This document shows positions 16,569 to 25,700 of a DNA stretch of 64,000 nucleotides, piece after piece. The stretch's first letter is position 1. Every line of letters begins with the position of its first letter. This DNA is from Flagellimonas ochracea (GTDB lineage: Bacteria > Bacteroidota > Bacteroidia > Flavobacteriales > Flavobacteriaceae). Under the pieces are notes generated by a model. That model ran no database searches and was not told the DNA's origin. It saw only the letters and a program-made list of their open reading frames with translations. The DNA lies in assembly GCF_009903685.1 (NCBI RefSeq), contig NZ_JAAABI010000001.1, positions 930,001 to 994,000 of the forward strand, written 5' to 3'. Both the position numbers and the translations under genes were made by a program.

Positions 16569-16602
16569 GTTTAGTTTTTAATGTTATATTTTAAAACTAA
16601 AC
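16569..16602. promoter_or_regulatory. Operator-like inverted repeat upstream of ietA
   Basis: GTTTAGTTTT (16569-16578) and AAAACTAAAC (16593-16602) are perfect 10-bp inverted arms with a 14-nt AT-rich spacer, 73 bp before the TTG start of the ATPase gene. This geometry fits a dimeric repressor site. No good TAnnTTTG box is visible nearby. Confidence 0.55.
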
Positions 16603-16703
16603 TAATGTTTGTTGCGTAATCATCTAATTAATAGGCTTTTGAAATCCTCCGAAAAAATATTCACATATTTAGTTACATTCTTTTCCAGCAATCAAGAAAA
16701 TCT

Positions 16704-16727
16704 TTGAACATACTCGTTTACATACTC
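16704..16727 (+). repeat. 12-bp repeats, right end of island
   Basis: A full GTTTACATACTC at 16716-16727 preceded by a partial copy ending ACATACTC (16704-16715). Same unit and orientation as at 12920-12955, 89 bp inside the right att copy. Confidence 0.75.
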
Positions 16728-16778
16728 GCATAAGAAAATACTGTTAAAATTTAAGAGGAACTAGAGGTTTTTGGGCAC

Positions 16779-16803
16779 AAAAAAACCCCAGTGTTTACTG
16801 GGG
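16779..16803 (-). terminator. Terminator of tRNA-His supplied by the island
   Basis: Read leftward: CCCCAGT, loop AAAC, ACTGGGG, then seven T residues. It lies 13 bp past the tRNA-His 3' end but inside the island, so it arrived with it. Confidence 0.85.
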
Positions 16804-16816
16804 ATACGCGCATTTT

Positions 16817-16860
16817 GGGTGGAAGACCGGGTTCGAACCGGCGACCTCTGGAACCACAAT
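16817..16860 (-). repeat. Right attachment repeat within intact tRNA-His
   Basis: Identical to 12800-12843 over all 44 bp. This copy is continuous with the 5' half of the tRNA, so the insertion regenerated a complete gene. Confidence 0.93.
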
Positions 16861-16891
16861 CCAGCGCTCTAACCAACTGAGCTACAACCAC
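16818..16891 (-). tRNA. tRNA-His (anticodon GTG)
   Basis: Cloverleaf reads GTGGTTG acceptor, D arm GCTC/GAGC, anticodon stem CTGGA/TCCAG around loop TTGTGGT (anticodon GTG), and T arm GCCGG-TTCGAAC-CCGGT. An extra G at 16892 would be the G-1 that marks tRNA-His, opposite C73. CCA is not encoded. The acceptor stem has two adjacent U-U oppositions (positions 5-68 and 6-67). Insertion site of the IetAS island. Confidence 0.93.
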
Positions 16892-16906
16892 CATATAAAA
16901 CGGATG

Positions 16907-16937
16907 CAAAAATACTTTTTTGTATTGATTCAACCAA
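16907..16937 (-). promoter_or_regulatory. Promoter of tRNA-His
   Basis: Minus strand TTG (16935-16937), 20-bp spacer, TATTTTTG (16907-16914). The -7 box lies 14 bp before the G-1 position. Full match to the Bacteroidota consensus. Confidence 0.7.
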
Positions 16938-17121
16938 AAGAAATCAAAATTTAGATATGCCCCAGTTTCAAAAAACAATGTCTGCAACCATGTGATTATT
17001 TGCTCAATTCGTAGCTAAACACTCCACAAAGAGCTATTGGGGGCAAAAATTCGACGAAATGCACATTTTGTCAGATAAAACACACAATATTTTGAGTTTC
17101 ACAACATTTAATTCTTTAAGG

Positions 17122-17147
17122 GATGCTACAAAACTATTTTTAGCATC
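17122..17147 (+). promoter_or_regulatory. Inverted repeat next to the start of the histidine kinase gene
   Basis: GATGCTA (17122-17128) and TAGCATC (17141-17147) are perfect 7-bp arms with a 12-nt loop, ending 2 bp before ATG 17150 and 17 bp before ATG 17165. It could be an operator or an RNA hairpin limiting translation. The choice of start codon affects the reading. Confidence 0.35.
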
Positions 17148-17149
17148 TG

Positions 17150-19249
17150 ATGATAGAACTTCTTATGTCCCAGAAGCAGACCTCGATTAGACGTAACAGA
17201 TGGTTTAGGACCATAGCGTTGGTTTTTATAATTGTTGCAACAATCCAGCCCAGCAATGCCCAAGTTTCCAAACAGGACAGTCTTGTTTATAGGTTGAAGC
17301 GATTGGAATCCACCAATAGGTTCAATCCTAAAGACACCACCCACATAAAACTATTGACCAATGTTGCATTTTCATACCGTTTTGTGAATAATGACAGTCT
17401 GCTTTCCATATCCACACGAGTATTACAGTATTGTAAGGATATTGATTATAAGCGTGGGGAGGTTAAAGTGCTATATGCCTTGGGTAGCTATTACTCAGAT
17501 GTGGGAGACCGTAAAAAATCCATGGCCACCTTACAAAAGGGACTTCATTTGGCTCAAGACTTAAATACAAAGAAGTGTGAGTTGGATATAATGAATGCCT
17601 TGGGTCAGAATTTCAGCTATGAAGGTGACTATGCTGAAGCCCTTAATCTGTATTTAAAAGCAATCGATGTCGCCAAACAAATCGAGAACAAAGAAATGTT
17701 GTCCATTCTCAACGAGAATATTGCCAGTTTGTATGCAGACCAAAAAGACTTTAAGAATGCACTTATTTTCTATGATACCGTTCAAAAAATAAATAGGGAA
17801 CTGGATGATGATGTGATTTATGCCGAAACGCAAAGCAATATGGCCTCTTTATATAAGGATGCAAAGAATTTTGAGCATGCCATGTTCAATATCAACAAGA
17901 GCATAGCAACCTTTGAAAAACATAAAATATATGACTGGTTGGCCTATGCCTATGAAGTAAAAGGCAGTATCTACCTAGAACAGGAGAAGTATCAATGGGC
18001 ACTTTACTGGTATGATCAGAGTAATATGGTGCACGACCAGAGGTTGGATGACGATCGTGAAAAAATACAACTGCTGAATGGAATGTCCAAGGTGTATCTC
18101 GGCTTGGGCAAAGATGATCTTTCAATGGAATTTGCCAAAGAGGGATTGGAGCTTTCGCAGAAAATTAAGTCGCTTCAAGGGCAAATTGATTGCTCTGAAA
18201 CGTTGTACAAAGTTTTTAAAAACAAAGACGACCATGTTTCCGCATTGGCCTACATGGAAATCTTTAAAAAATTATCTGATTCGCTTTCGAGGGACAAGAA
18301 CAAGCAAAGTCTCTCCCTTTTGGAAACCAAGCTACAGCATGAACAGGAGAAACAAGAGCTGATAGAAGGCAACAAATTGGCTTTGGCAAAACAACGAAAC
18401 TATATCTATTTTTCGATTATTATATTCATTATTCTCAGCATCATAATATTTGTGGTAAGACGCAGTGAGAAAATACAGAAGAAGCTAAACAAGGAGCTTC
18501 ATGAAAAGTCCAGGGCCATAAGCGAAAGAGAGACTGAATTGAATGAAATAAATCGCACAAAGACCAAGTTGTTCTCCATTATTGGCCATGACCTTAGAGG
18601 TCCAATTGCGGCTTTGCAGAGCATGCTAAGACTCTTTACAGAAGGAGATATTGGAAAGGATGAATTTTTGTCCTTTATTCCAAAACTGAAGGCAGATGTG
18701 GAAAATGTTGCCTTTACTTTGAACAATTTATTGTCTTGGGGACAAACCCAACTAAATGGAGTAGTTACCAAGGCCAAAAATGTACAATTGGACAAGTTGG
18801 TTGAAAACAATATCAGCCTTCTGTCTGAAATAGCCTCGTCCAAGTCCATCAAAATAATGAACCAACTCCCTGAAAACCCATTGATTTGGGCGGATCAAAA
18901 TCAAATAGACATTGTAGTTAGAAATCTACTTAGCAATGCCATCAAATTTACCCCGCAAAATGGCCTGATAACAATTGAAGCTGAAGAAAAATCAGCTATG
19001 TGGCAAATAATGATCCGGGACACCGGAGTGGGCATGGATGAGGAAATGCAAAAGAAAATTTTTGAAGATACCAATATCACCACGTACGGCACCAACAACG
19101 AAAGAGGTACGGGCCTAGGTCTATCACTTTGCAAGGAAATGGTAATAAAAAACAAAGGACAAATATGGGTAGAAAGTGTACCGCGAAAAGGGTCTTCTTT
19201 CTACTTCACTGTACCCAAGGGAGAAAAAAAATACCAGTGGGCCAGCTAG
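17150..19249 (+). CDS. TPR-containing sensor histidine kinase
   Basis: 699 residues. A signal peptide (hydrophobic IALVFIIVATIQPSNAQ) exports a sensor region of about seven TPR-like helix pairs (60-370). After a coiled coil comes one transmembrane segment (~419-437), then a HisKA domain with phospho-accepting His480 in FSIIGHDLRGP, and a HATPase_c domain with N box RNLLSNAIKF, G1 DTGVGMDE and G2 GTGLGLSLC. All boxes are intact, so it should be active. No response regulator is adjacent; it is an orphan kinase. ATG 17150 or 17165 could be used. It converges on bshB1 with 3 bp between stops. Confidence 0.92.
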   Translation: MIELLMSQKQTSIRRNRWFRTIALVFIIVATIQPSNAQVSKQDSLVYRLKRLESTNRFNPKDTTHIKLLTNVAFSYRFVNNDSLLSISTRVLQYCKDIDYKRGEVKVLYALGSYYSDVGDRKKSMATLQKGLHLAQDLNTKKCELDIMNALGQNFSYEGDYAEALNLYLKAIDVAKQIENKEMLSILNENIASLYADQKDFKNALIFYDTVQKINRELDDDVIYAETQSNMASLYKDAKNFEHAMFNINKSIATFEKHKIYDWLAYAYEVKGSIYLEQEKYQWALYWYDQSNMVHDQRLDDDREKIQLLNGMSKVYLGLGKDDLSMEFAKEGLELSQKIKSLQGQIDCSETLYKVFKNKDDHVSALAYMEIFKKLSDSLSRDKNKQSLSLLETKLQHEQEKQELIEGNKLALAKQRNYIYFSIIIFIILSIIIFVVRRSEKIQKKLNKELHEKSRAISERETELNEINRTKTKLFSIIGHDLRGPIAALQSMLRLFTEGDIGKDEFLSFIPKLKADVENVAFTLNNLLSWGQTQLNGVVTKAKNVQLDKLVENNISLLSEIASSKSIKIMNQLPENPLIWADQNQIDIVVRNLLSNAIKFTPQNGLITIEAEEKSAMWQIMIRDTGVGMDEEMQKKIFEDTNITTYGTNNERGTGLGLSLCKEMVIKNKGQIWVESVPRKGSSFYFTVPKGEKKYQWAS

Positions 19250-19252
19250 CTG

Positions 19253-19975
19253 CTACAGTAAGGAATCCAAACTGTCCACAGCCACAAAGCGCTCAGCAGT
19301 ATAACCCTCGGCATAAGCAACTCCAACCAACCTTCCTAAATCCCTCGCTCTATACTTTACACTATCCAGAAAGTTTTCACTACTTATTGGAGTTTCCGGC
19401 TCGTCACTTTTTGGATCATAAAACTGAGATCTATAGGCCAAGATGGCCTCTGTTTTCTTGTCAATAAACCCAGATACGTCAACCACAAAATCCGGTTCCA
19501 AGTTTTTCCATTGAATATAATGATAAACTGCCTTGGGACGCCAGGGTTCCTGCCATTGGTCGTCGCCTTCCAATTTGGTGTCAATCTTGAGTAAACCGCT
19601 CAAAAAACAAGCATCACTGACCAACTTGCTTCCCTTGGCATGATCAATATGCCTATCTTCCACCGCATTGCATAATACAATTTCGGGTCGATATTTTCGA
19701 ACCATTCTAATGATTTCCAATTGATGTTCACGGTCATTGGTAAAAAAACCATCGGCAAACTCCAAATTCTCACGAACGGCTATTCCTAGAATTTCAGCAG
19801 CCTTGGCAGCTTCTTTATCCCGAATGGTTGCGGTGCCCCTTGTTCCCAATTCACCGCGGGTCAAATCAATGATACCCACTTTCTTTCCTTTGGAAACTTC
19901 TTTGGCTATGGTTGCTCCTGCTCCTAATTCTGCGTCATCAGGATGGGCGCCAAAGACTAAAACATCTAACTTCAT
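19253..19975 (-). CDS. bshB1: Bacillithiol biosynthesis deacetylase BshB1
   Basis: 240 residues of the PIG-L/LmbE zinc deacetylase fold. It removes the acetyl group from GlcNAc-malate, giving GlcN-malate, the second step of bacillithiol synthesis. The zinc motif AHPDD is at 10-14 and the downstream His ligand is in DRHIDHAKG. LTRGELGTRGT is typical of the BshB1 branch rather than the general PIG-L group. bshA and bshC are not in the window. It sits 11 bp downstream of a Cys/Met metabolism PLP enzyme and is probably cotranscribed with it, a sensible link between cysteine supply and a cysteine-containing thiol. Confidence 0.93.
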   Translation of the reverse strand: MKLDVLVFGAHPDDAELGAGATIAKEVSKGKKVGIIDLTRGELGTRGTATIRDKEAAKAAEILGIAVRENLEFADGFFTNDREHQLEIIRMVRKYRPEIVLCNAVEDRHIDHAKGSKLVSDACFLSGLLKIDTKLEGDDQWQEPWRPKAVYHYIQWKNLEPDFVVDVSGFIDKKTEAILAYRSQFYDPKSDEPETPISSENFLDSVKYRARDLGRLVGVAYAEGYTAERFVAVDSLDSLL

Positions 19976-19986
19976 TATAAAATTTG

Positions 19987-21156
19987 TTATGCGTGTACAG
20001 TCCTATTTTTAACCTTGGATATGGCTTGCTCTATGTCCAAAATTAAATCTTCTGTTTCTTCGATACCCAAGGAAAACCGTATCAACGAATCCTTAATCCC
20101 CTGTTTCCTCCTATCATCTTCGCTCATCAGTGCGTGTGAGGTTTTGGTAGGTGAAAGCATCGTGCTCTCAATTCCGGCCAAACTCATGGAGGGTTTAATC
20201 AATTTCAGCGCTTTAAAAAATTCCGACACATCAATGTAGTCCTTCATCTCAAAAGAGAGCATACCACCATACCCTTTCATTTGCACTTTTGCAATTTCAT
20301 GGTCTGGGTGATTTTTAAGTCCGGGATAATATACTTTTTCTATGTCGTTGTTGGACTTGAGGTATTTGGCCATTTTCATGGCATTTTTTGTCTGGGCTTC
20401 CACTCGCAATCCCATGGTTTTGATACTTCTTTCCAATAACCAGACAGTATAATCGCTCAAACTGCCTCCAAAACAAATGGCGGTATTGAACACTTCCTTG
20501 ATTTTGTCATGAGCAGATGCGACCACACCCGCACAAATATCCGAATGCCCTCCCATATATTTGGTAGCACTATGCAAAACCACATCAATGCCAAAATCAA
20601 TGGGATTTTGGTTGATAGGGCTTGCAAACGTATTATCGATGAGGGAGATAATACTATGTTTTTGGGCCAACTCTGCTACGCCCTTTACATCGGTGATTGT
20701 CAATAACGGGTTGGAAGGTGTTTCCAAATAAACAACCTTGGTACTCGGTCTTATTTCCCGTTTAAAATCATCCACTTCCCATCCTGTGGTGAAAGAATAT
20801 TCAATTCCATATTTTTCCAATTGGGTGACCACAAAATTATAAGTGCCCCCATACAAGGTTTGTTGGAGTACAATGTGGTCACCTGCCTTTAAAAATGTCA
20901 TTAGGGCGGTACTAATGGCAGCCATACCGCTTCCAAAAATCAAAGCTGCTTCGGCATGTTCCAAAGCAGCCAATTTTTTGCATAGAGCTTCTTGGTTCGG
21001 GGTATTGAAATATCTCGGATATCGTTTTACGGGCACATCCTCAAAAGCATACGAAGTACTCATATACAAAGGCGATACGGCACCCTTGAATTCTTTGTCC
21101 ACCAGCTCTCCCGCATGGGCACAAATGGTATTGGTTCCTTTATAATCGGTTTTCAT
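19987..21156 (-). CDS. Cystathionine gamma-synthase/lyase-type PLP enzyme
   Basis: 389 residues, Cys/Met metabolism PLP family, full length. PLP-binding Lys199 lies in HSATKYMGGHSD, and the phosphate-binding FGSGMAAIS and substrate Tyr/Arg region YPRYFNTPN are present. Family members make cystathionine, cleave it, or degrade methionine; from sequence alone these cannot be separated safely. The next gene in the operon (11 bp) is bshB1. The start ATG is 37 bp from the MATE gene stop, so all three may share a transcript. Confidence 0.88.
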   Translation of the reverse strand: MKTDYKGTNTICAHAGELVDKEFKGAVSPLYMSTSYAFEDVPVKRYPRYFNTPNQEALCKKLAALEHAEAALIFGSGMAAISTALMTFLKAGDHIVLQQTLYGGTYNFVVTQLEKYGIEYSFTTGWEVDDFKREIRPSTKVVYLETPSNPLLTITDVKGVAELAQKHSIISLIDNTFASPINQNPIDFGIDVVLHSATKYMGGHSDICAGVVASAHDKIKEVFNTAICFGGSLSDYTVWLLERSIKTMGLRVEAQTKNAMKMAKYLKSNNDIEKVYYPGLKNHPDHEIAKVQMKGYGGMLSFEMKDYIDVSEFFKALKLIKPSMSLAGIESTMLSPTKTSHALMSEDDRRKQGIKDSLIRFSLGIEETEDLILDIEQAISKVKNRTVHA

Positions 21157-21192
21157 AGGCGTAAAACTTTGACCTAAAGATAAAGAAACCCC

Positions 21193-22641
21193 TTATACTT
21201 GAACCTGCTTCCAACTTCCTTTTTTGAACCAGATTATGGCCATTATGGCCAATAAGACCTCAGCCAAGGTAATGGCTACAAAAACACCCATGGCACCCCA
21301 ACCCAGCACCATGGCACCTATATAGGCAAATGGAAGTTGAAATATCCAAAACGAAACAAAATTGATTTTGGTCGGAGTTCTCGTATCCCCAGCTCCATTG
21401 AATGCCTGGGTCACCACCATACCATAGGCATAAAATACGTAACCCAATGCAATTATTTGAAGGCAAAGCGCACCATTTTCAACAACACTTGGGGTAGCAT
21501 TGAACGCAGCAATGATTTTTTTGGCAAAAATGAGATAGACCAAAGAGACCACCGCCATGAAATACGCATTGTATTTTCCAGTCTTCCAAACTGAAATTTC
21601 AGCCCTCTCAGGTTGTTTTGCCCCTAAATTTTGTCCTACCAAGGTAGCAGCGGCATTGCTCATGCCCCAAGAAGGCATCAAGGTGAACATCATTACCCGA
21701 ATGGCTATGGTATATCCTGCCAAAACCTCACTGCCAAACTCAGACATGATCCGCATGAGAAATACCCAGCTCGATGTACCTATCAAAAACTGGGCAATTC
21801 CTCCTAACGAAACTTTGACCAAGTTCATCATCACTTTCAGGTTGAATACCAAATCTTGCAGTGCCAATTTGATTTTGCCCCAACCGAAGAATAAAATACC
21901 CAGTTGAAACAAGACGGCTGTGCCTCTACCAATGTTAGTGGCAATTCCAGCGCCCATTACCCCATATTCGGGTATAGGCCCCCATCCGAAAATGAAAATG
22001 GGATCCAGAATGATGTTAAGTCCATTGGAAAGCACTAAGGCCCACATGGCAATGGATGCATCACCAGCTCCCCTGAAAATGGCGTTGATCATGAACAGCA
22101 GTACTATGGTAATGTTGCCTCCAATCAAAAATTGTGTATACCCATATCCCTCTTCAATAAGATCGGGCTCTCCTCCCATCAGCGCCAAGATTTCCTTGGG
22201 ATACAGTATCCCCACTATTCCCAGAACCACGGCCACCAATATTCCAAGACTAATGGCCTGTACTGCGGCAATTCTGGCGCCTTGCACATCTTTTTCCCCA
22301 ATTCTGCGCGCCACAACTGCAGTGGCAGCCATGCTCAATCCAATGGCCAAGGCATAGACCAAGGTTATTACAGATTCCGTTAGGCCAATAGTCGCAACGG
22401 CATTCACACTTACTTGTGATACATAGGCAATATCCACCAACGCAAAAATGGATTCCATCAGCATTTCCAAGATCATGGGAATGGAAAGCATAAAAATTGC
22501 TTTGCGAATACTGCCAGAGGTGAATTCGGTTTCTTTTCCGGATACAGCTATCCAGAAAGCATTGAAGAATTTTTTAAATGGATTGTTATTTAAAAGTGTC
22601 ATTTTAAAAGAATTATGTGTATCTAAAAAGGGTAATGTCAA
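21193..22641 (-). CDS. MATE family efflux transporter
   Basis: 482 residues with about twelve hydrophobic segments in two repeated halves (the first begins GSIRKAIFMLSIPMILEMLMESIFALVD, written here split as IFMLSIPMIL and MESIFALVD). The pattern SVITLVYALAIGLSMAATAVVARRIGE, seen in part as GLSMAATAV and VARRIGE, is typical of NorM-like MATE exporters, which use Na+ or H+ gradients to expel cationic compounds. A second ATG 13 codons in (22602) is a plausible alternative start. The substrate is unknown. Confidence 0.9.
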   Translation of the reverse strand: MTLPFLDTHNSFKMTLLNNNPFKKFFNAFWIAVSGKETEFTSGSIRKAIFMLSIPMILEMLMESIFALVDIAYVSQVSVNAVATIGLTESVITLVYALAIGLSMAATAVVARRIGEKDVQGARIAAVQAISLGILVAVVLGIVGILYPKEILALMGGEPDLIEEGYGYTQFLIGGNITIVLLFMINAIFRGAGDASIAMWALVLSNGLNIILDPIFIFGWGPIPEYGVMGAGIATNIGRGTAVLFQLGILFFGWGKIKLALQDLVFNLKVMMNLVKVSLGGIAQFLIGTSSWVFLMRIMSEFGSEVLAGYTIAIRVMMFTLMPSWGMSNAAATLVGQNLGAKQPERAEISVWKTGKYNAYFMAVVSLVYLIFAKKIIAAFNATPSVVENGALCLQIIALGYVFYAYGMVVTQAFNGAGDTRTPTKINFVSFWIFQLPFAYIGAMVLGWGAMGVFVAITLAEVLLAIMAIIWFKKGSWKQVQV

Positions 22642-22772
22642 CTACTCCGAAAAGTCTTCGGTTATTTTTTTCGCTCTAGCGAAAAGGTGACATCTATCGT
22701 GTACATAATTCTTATAACTTCATGATGCGGCAAATATGCAAATTTTTTTAAAACGAAAGGTAATAATTGACA

Positions 22773-25700
22773 TTATTTTGCGTAGTGGGCCCGATATCGC
22801 CATAGGCTCACTCCTCCTAAAATAAATACTCCAAGCACTGTATACCAAACAAAACTTGGGGTGATGACTTGGTCTCCACTGGCATAGCTATGTAATCCGG
22901 CCAAGTAGAAATTAACACCAAAATAGGTCATCATGATACTGGCAAAGGCCAAAATACTCGCAAAATTATAGATCCATTTTCCTCGAAGACCGGGTACCAA
23001 TCGCATGTGTAACACAAAGGCATAAATCATGATGGAAATCAGAGCCCAAGTTTCTTTGGGGTCCCAGCCCCAATAACGCCCCCAGCTCTCATTGGCCCAT
23101 TGCCCTCCCAAAAAGTTTCCTATGGTTAGCATAATCAATCCGATGGTTAAAGCTAGTTCATTGATTACCGTAAGTTCCTTGATGTTCAAGTCCATTTTGG
23201 CCCTATTCTTTTCTGTGGTCAAAATCATCAATAACAACGATACCACACCTAAAATCATACCCACTGTAAGGGGGCCATAGCTTCCCACAATGACCGCCAC
23301 ATGTATCATAAGCCAGTAACTGTCCAAAACGGGTTGCAAATTGGCAATGGCTGGATCTACCCAACTCTGGTGGGCAATCCAAAGCAACATTGAAGTAACA
23401 AAAGCACTTGCAGCAATGGTCAACTCGCTTTTTCTACCCAGGGCCAAGCCGATACCCATGGTGGCCCAAGAAACATATAGAATGCTCTCATAGGCATCGC
23501 TCCAGGGAGCGTGGCCAGAAATATACCAACGTAGAACCAAACCCACAGTATGCCAGATAAAGAACAAAATGATGGTTCCTTTTAAAAGATAAGCTCCAGC
23601 TTTCAGTAACTCGCGGTCCTTGAAAATCCTAAGTATCAAGACCCCGAACAACAACATGCCGACTAGGATATAATATTTGTAAAGTCGGTTAAAAATGTCC
23701 AGCTTATTGTAAATGATTTCGGTTTGTATTTTCTCTTCAGATGGCAATACCTCCGACCCATGATTTATCTGGTTCTGTTTAAAAGCCTCAAGAAGCCGAT
23801 CAGGTTGGGAATAATCCCCAGAGGATATTGAAGCCTGGAGAGAATTCAGATAAAAGGGAAGCGCATTTCGAATGAAATTTGAGTATAGAGAATCTTGCAC
23901 TTGATATTGCCCAGAACGATATTCAATGGCCGAAATCCATTTGTTGTTCTCATCGTTCAACAATGGAAATATCTTAACTATCTGTCCGCTGAGGGCAATA
24001 TTCAACAAACTGAGTCGCTCCCCCACTTTCTTAAAATCCTTTTCAAAATTGGAGGGATTGTTTGTTGCGGTGGCCTTTTGCAAATAAGGTTGCAGTTTGT
24101 ACGTTCCTTTGTTATTAAAAAAATCAGTGGCCTTGACAAATTTGGTGCCTTCTGGAACACCGATAATCTTTCGAATACTGTCGTTTTCTTTTTTTCCCAA
24201 CGCAATGAATTCGGTGTTGTACCATACCCCAGGGTTGAGCATCATGGACAAGAAAACCTGGTTAGCGGTTAAATCTTGATAGGTATCTTTTCCACTCAAT
24301 TTTCGCAACAACTCGGAGGCGAAGGTGTGGATCGGTTTCATTCTTCCTCCTTCGTCTTGAATAACCAAGGCCCCAAATTTTTCTGCGTGGTCTTGGCTTA
24401 CTTTAGAGTTTTGTAAAATGGAATCCACCTGGGTTTGCGTAGGAAGGATGGAATGCTTGTGATTCACATCTTCGTCCTGTGCAGATAACGTACCACATGT
24501 CAACAAGAAAGCCATGGTAGCCAAAGCGGCCTTTTTAGTCTTGATTTTTTCCAGCATTTCCTGTAAATCCTTAAAACGTGTCTTACCAAAGAACATGACT
24601 CCCATCAAACCAATATAGAGGAGAAAATATCCAATATAGGTGATCCAAGTACCCCATTTATCATGGTTTACAGAGAGAACGGTCCCTTTTTCATCTGGAT
24701 GGAAACTGGATTGAAAAAACCGATACCCTTTGTGGTCCAGAACGTGGTTCATATAAATGTCGTAATCAAAAGGACGTTCATCATTAACAGTGATCTTGCT
24801 CATAAAGGAAGAATAACCCGTTTCTGTTCCAGGATATTTTTCTGCGATGAAATCATTCAATTGAATAGAAAAAGGCAGTTCATACACCTTGGATCCATAG
24901 CTAAGGGAAAAATCCAAGCCCCCAACATTTATCTTATCCGAAAAATCCGCGCTCCCCTGACCACCAAGTAATTTTATTTCCTGGGTTTGCCCATTGGCTG
25001 AAATGGAAACCACCAGAGCATCCTGTGTGGAATCCGTAATCTCGTCCTCGGGTACTTTTACAATGCCATAGCTTCCCCGAATCATGGGTTCGGGTATCAC
25101 GAATTGCATTCCTGCCATCGTATACAAGGAACGTAATTGAAGAGTTTGTAGGCTATCTTGAGCCACCTTGCCCTGAAATTGATCCGCCATCCGCATAAAA
25201 TTGCCTTCAAAAGGGGATTCAATTTGAAACTCACCATCCTCGTGGAAAATGTTGATTGCACCCTCGGTTTCTTTGTTCAAGGCAAAAAGGACATTGTGGA
25301 TGCTTGCTATTTGACCATCTTGCAAATAGTGTTCGTGTCGTTGTCCGTCTCCAGCTTCTACAATCTTCAGGTATTTGGCACCATTTTCATCTGAAATCAG
25401 TCCCTTTTTGGCACCGTGAATGAACTCAACAAACTTTATGGAGAAGGGCTGTCCGTTAAAATCAGATTTCCACGGCATGCTGGAACGCATACCTTCCGGC
25501 GTGACCAAAATATCATCCTCCAAAATCCTCCGCTTGGTCTCCCCGTTTATATCGCCATCAACAAATGCTGTGAGATAAGTTTTATCAGAATAAAATCGGC
25601 TCTCTGATGCTCCTTCACGAATGGGCATTACCCCTTCGTAACTTATGTATCGGGTAACAAAAGCACCGATTATGATCAATATCCACGAGAGATGCAGCAG

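Larger units (their letters stand above)
12800..16860. mobile_element. 4-kb genomic island in tRNA-His carrying IetA-IetS defence genes
   Basis: Bounded by 44-bp direct repeats (12800-12843 and 16817-16860), one of which belongs to an intact tRNA-His gene. Inside each boundary, at 77 and 89 bp, lie direct 12-bp repeats GTTTACATACTC. The only genes are an AAA ATPase and a subtilisin-like protease in one operon. There is no integrase, relaxase, transposase or phage structural gene, so movement would need a recombinase supplied in trans or the integrase has been lost. A hairpin terminator near the right end replaces the one separated from tRNA-His by the insertion. The island interpretation comes directly from sequence; the defence role is from family knowledge. 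Confidence 0.9.

Noticed and set aside
16751..16987. Leftward ORF covering tRNA-His and its terminator.
   Set aside because: It overlaps a clear tRNA on the same strand.
22666..22684. Hairpin TTTTCGC-TCTA-GCGAAAA between the MATE and ccsBA genes as a terminator.
   Set aside because: Arms are perfect, but no T tract follows in the leftward reading direction needed for ccsBA.
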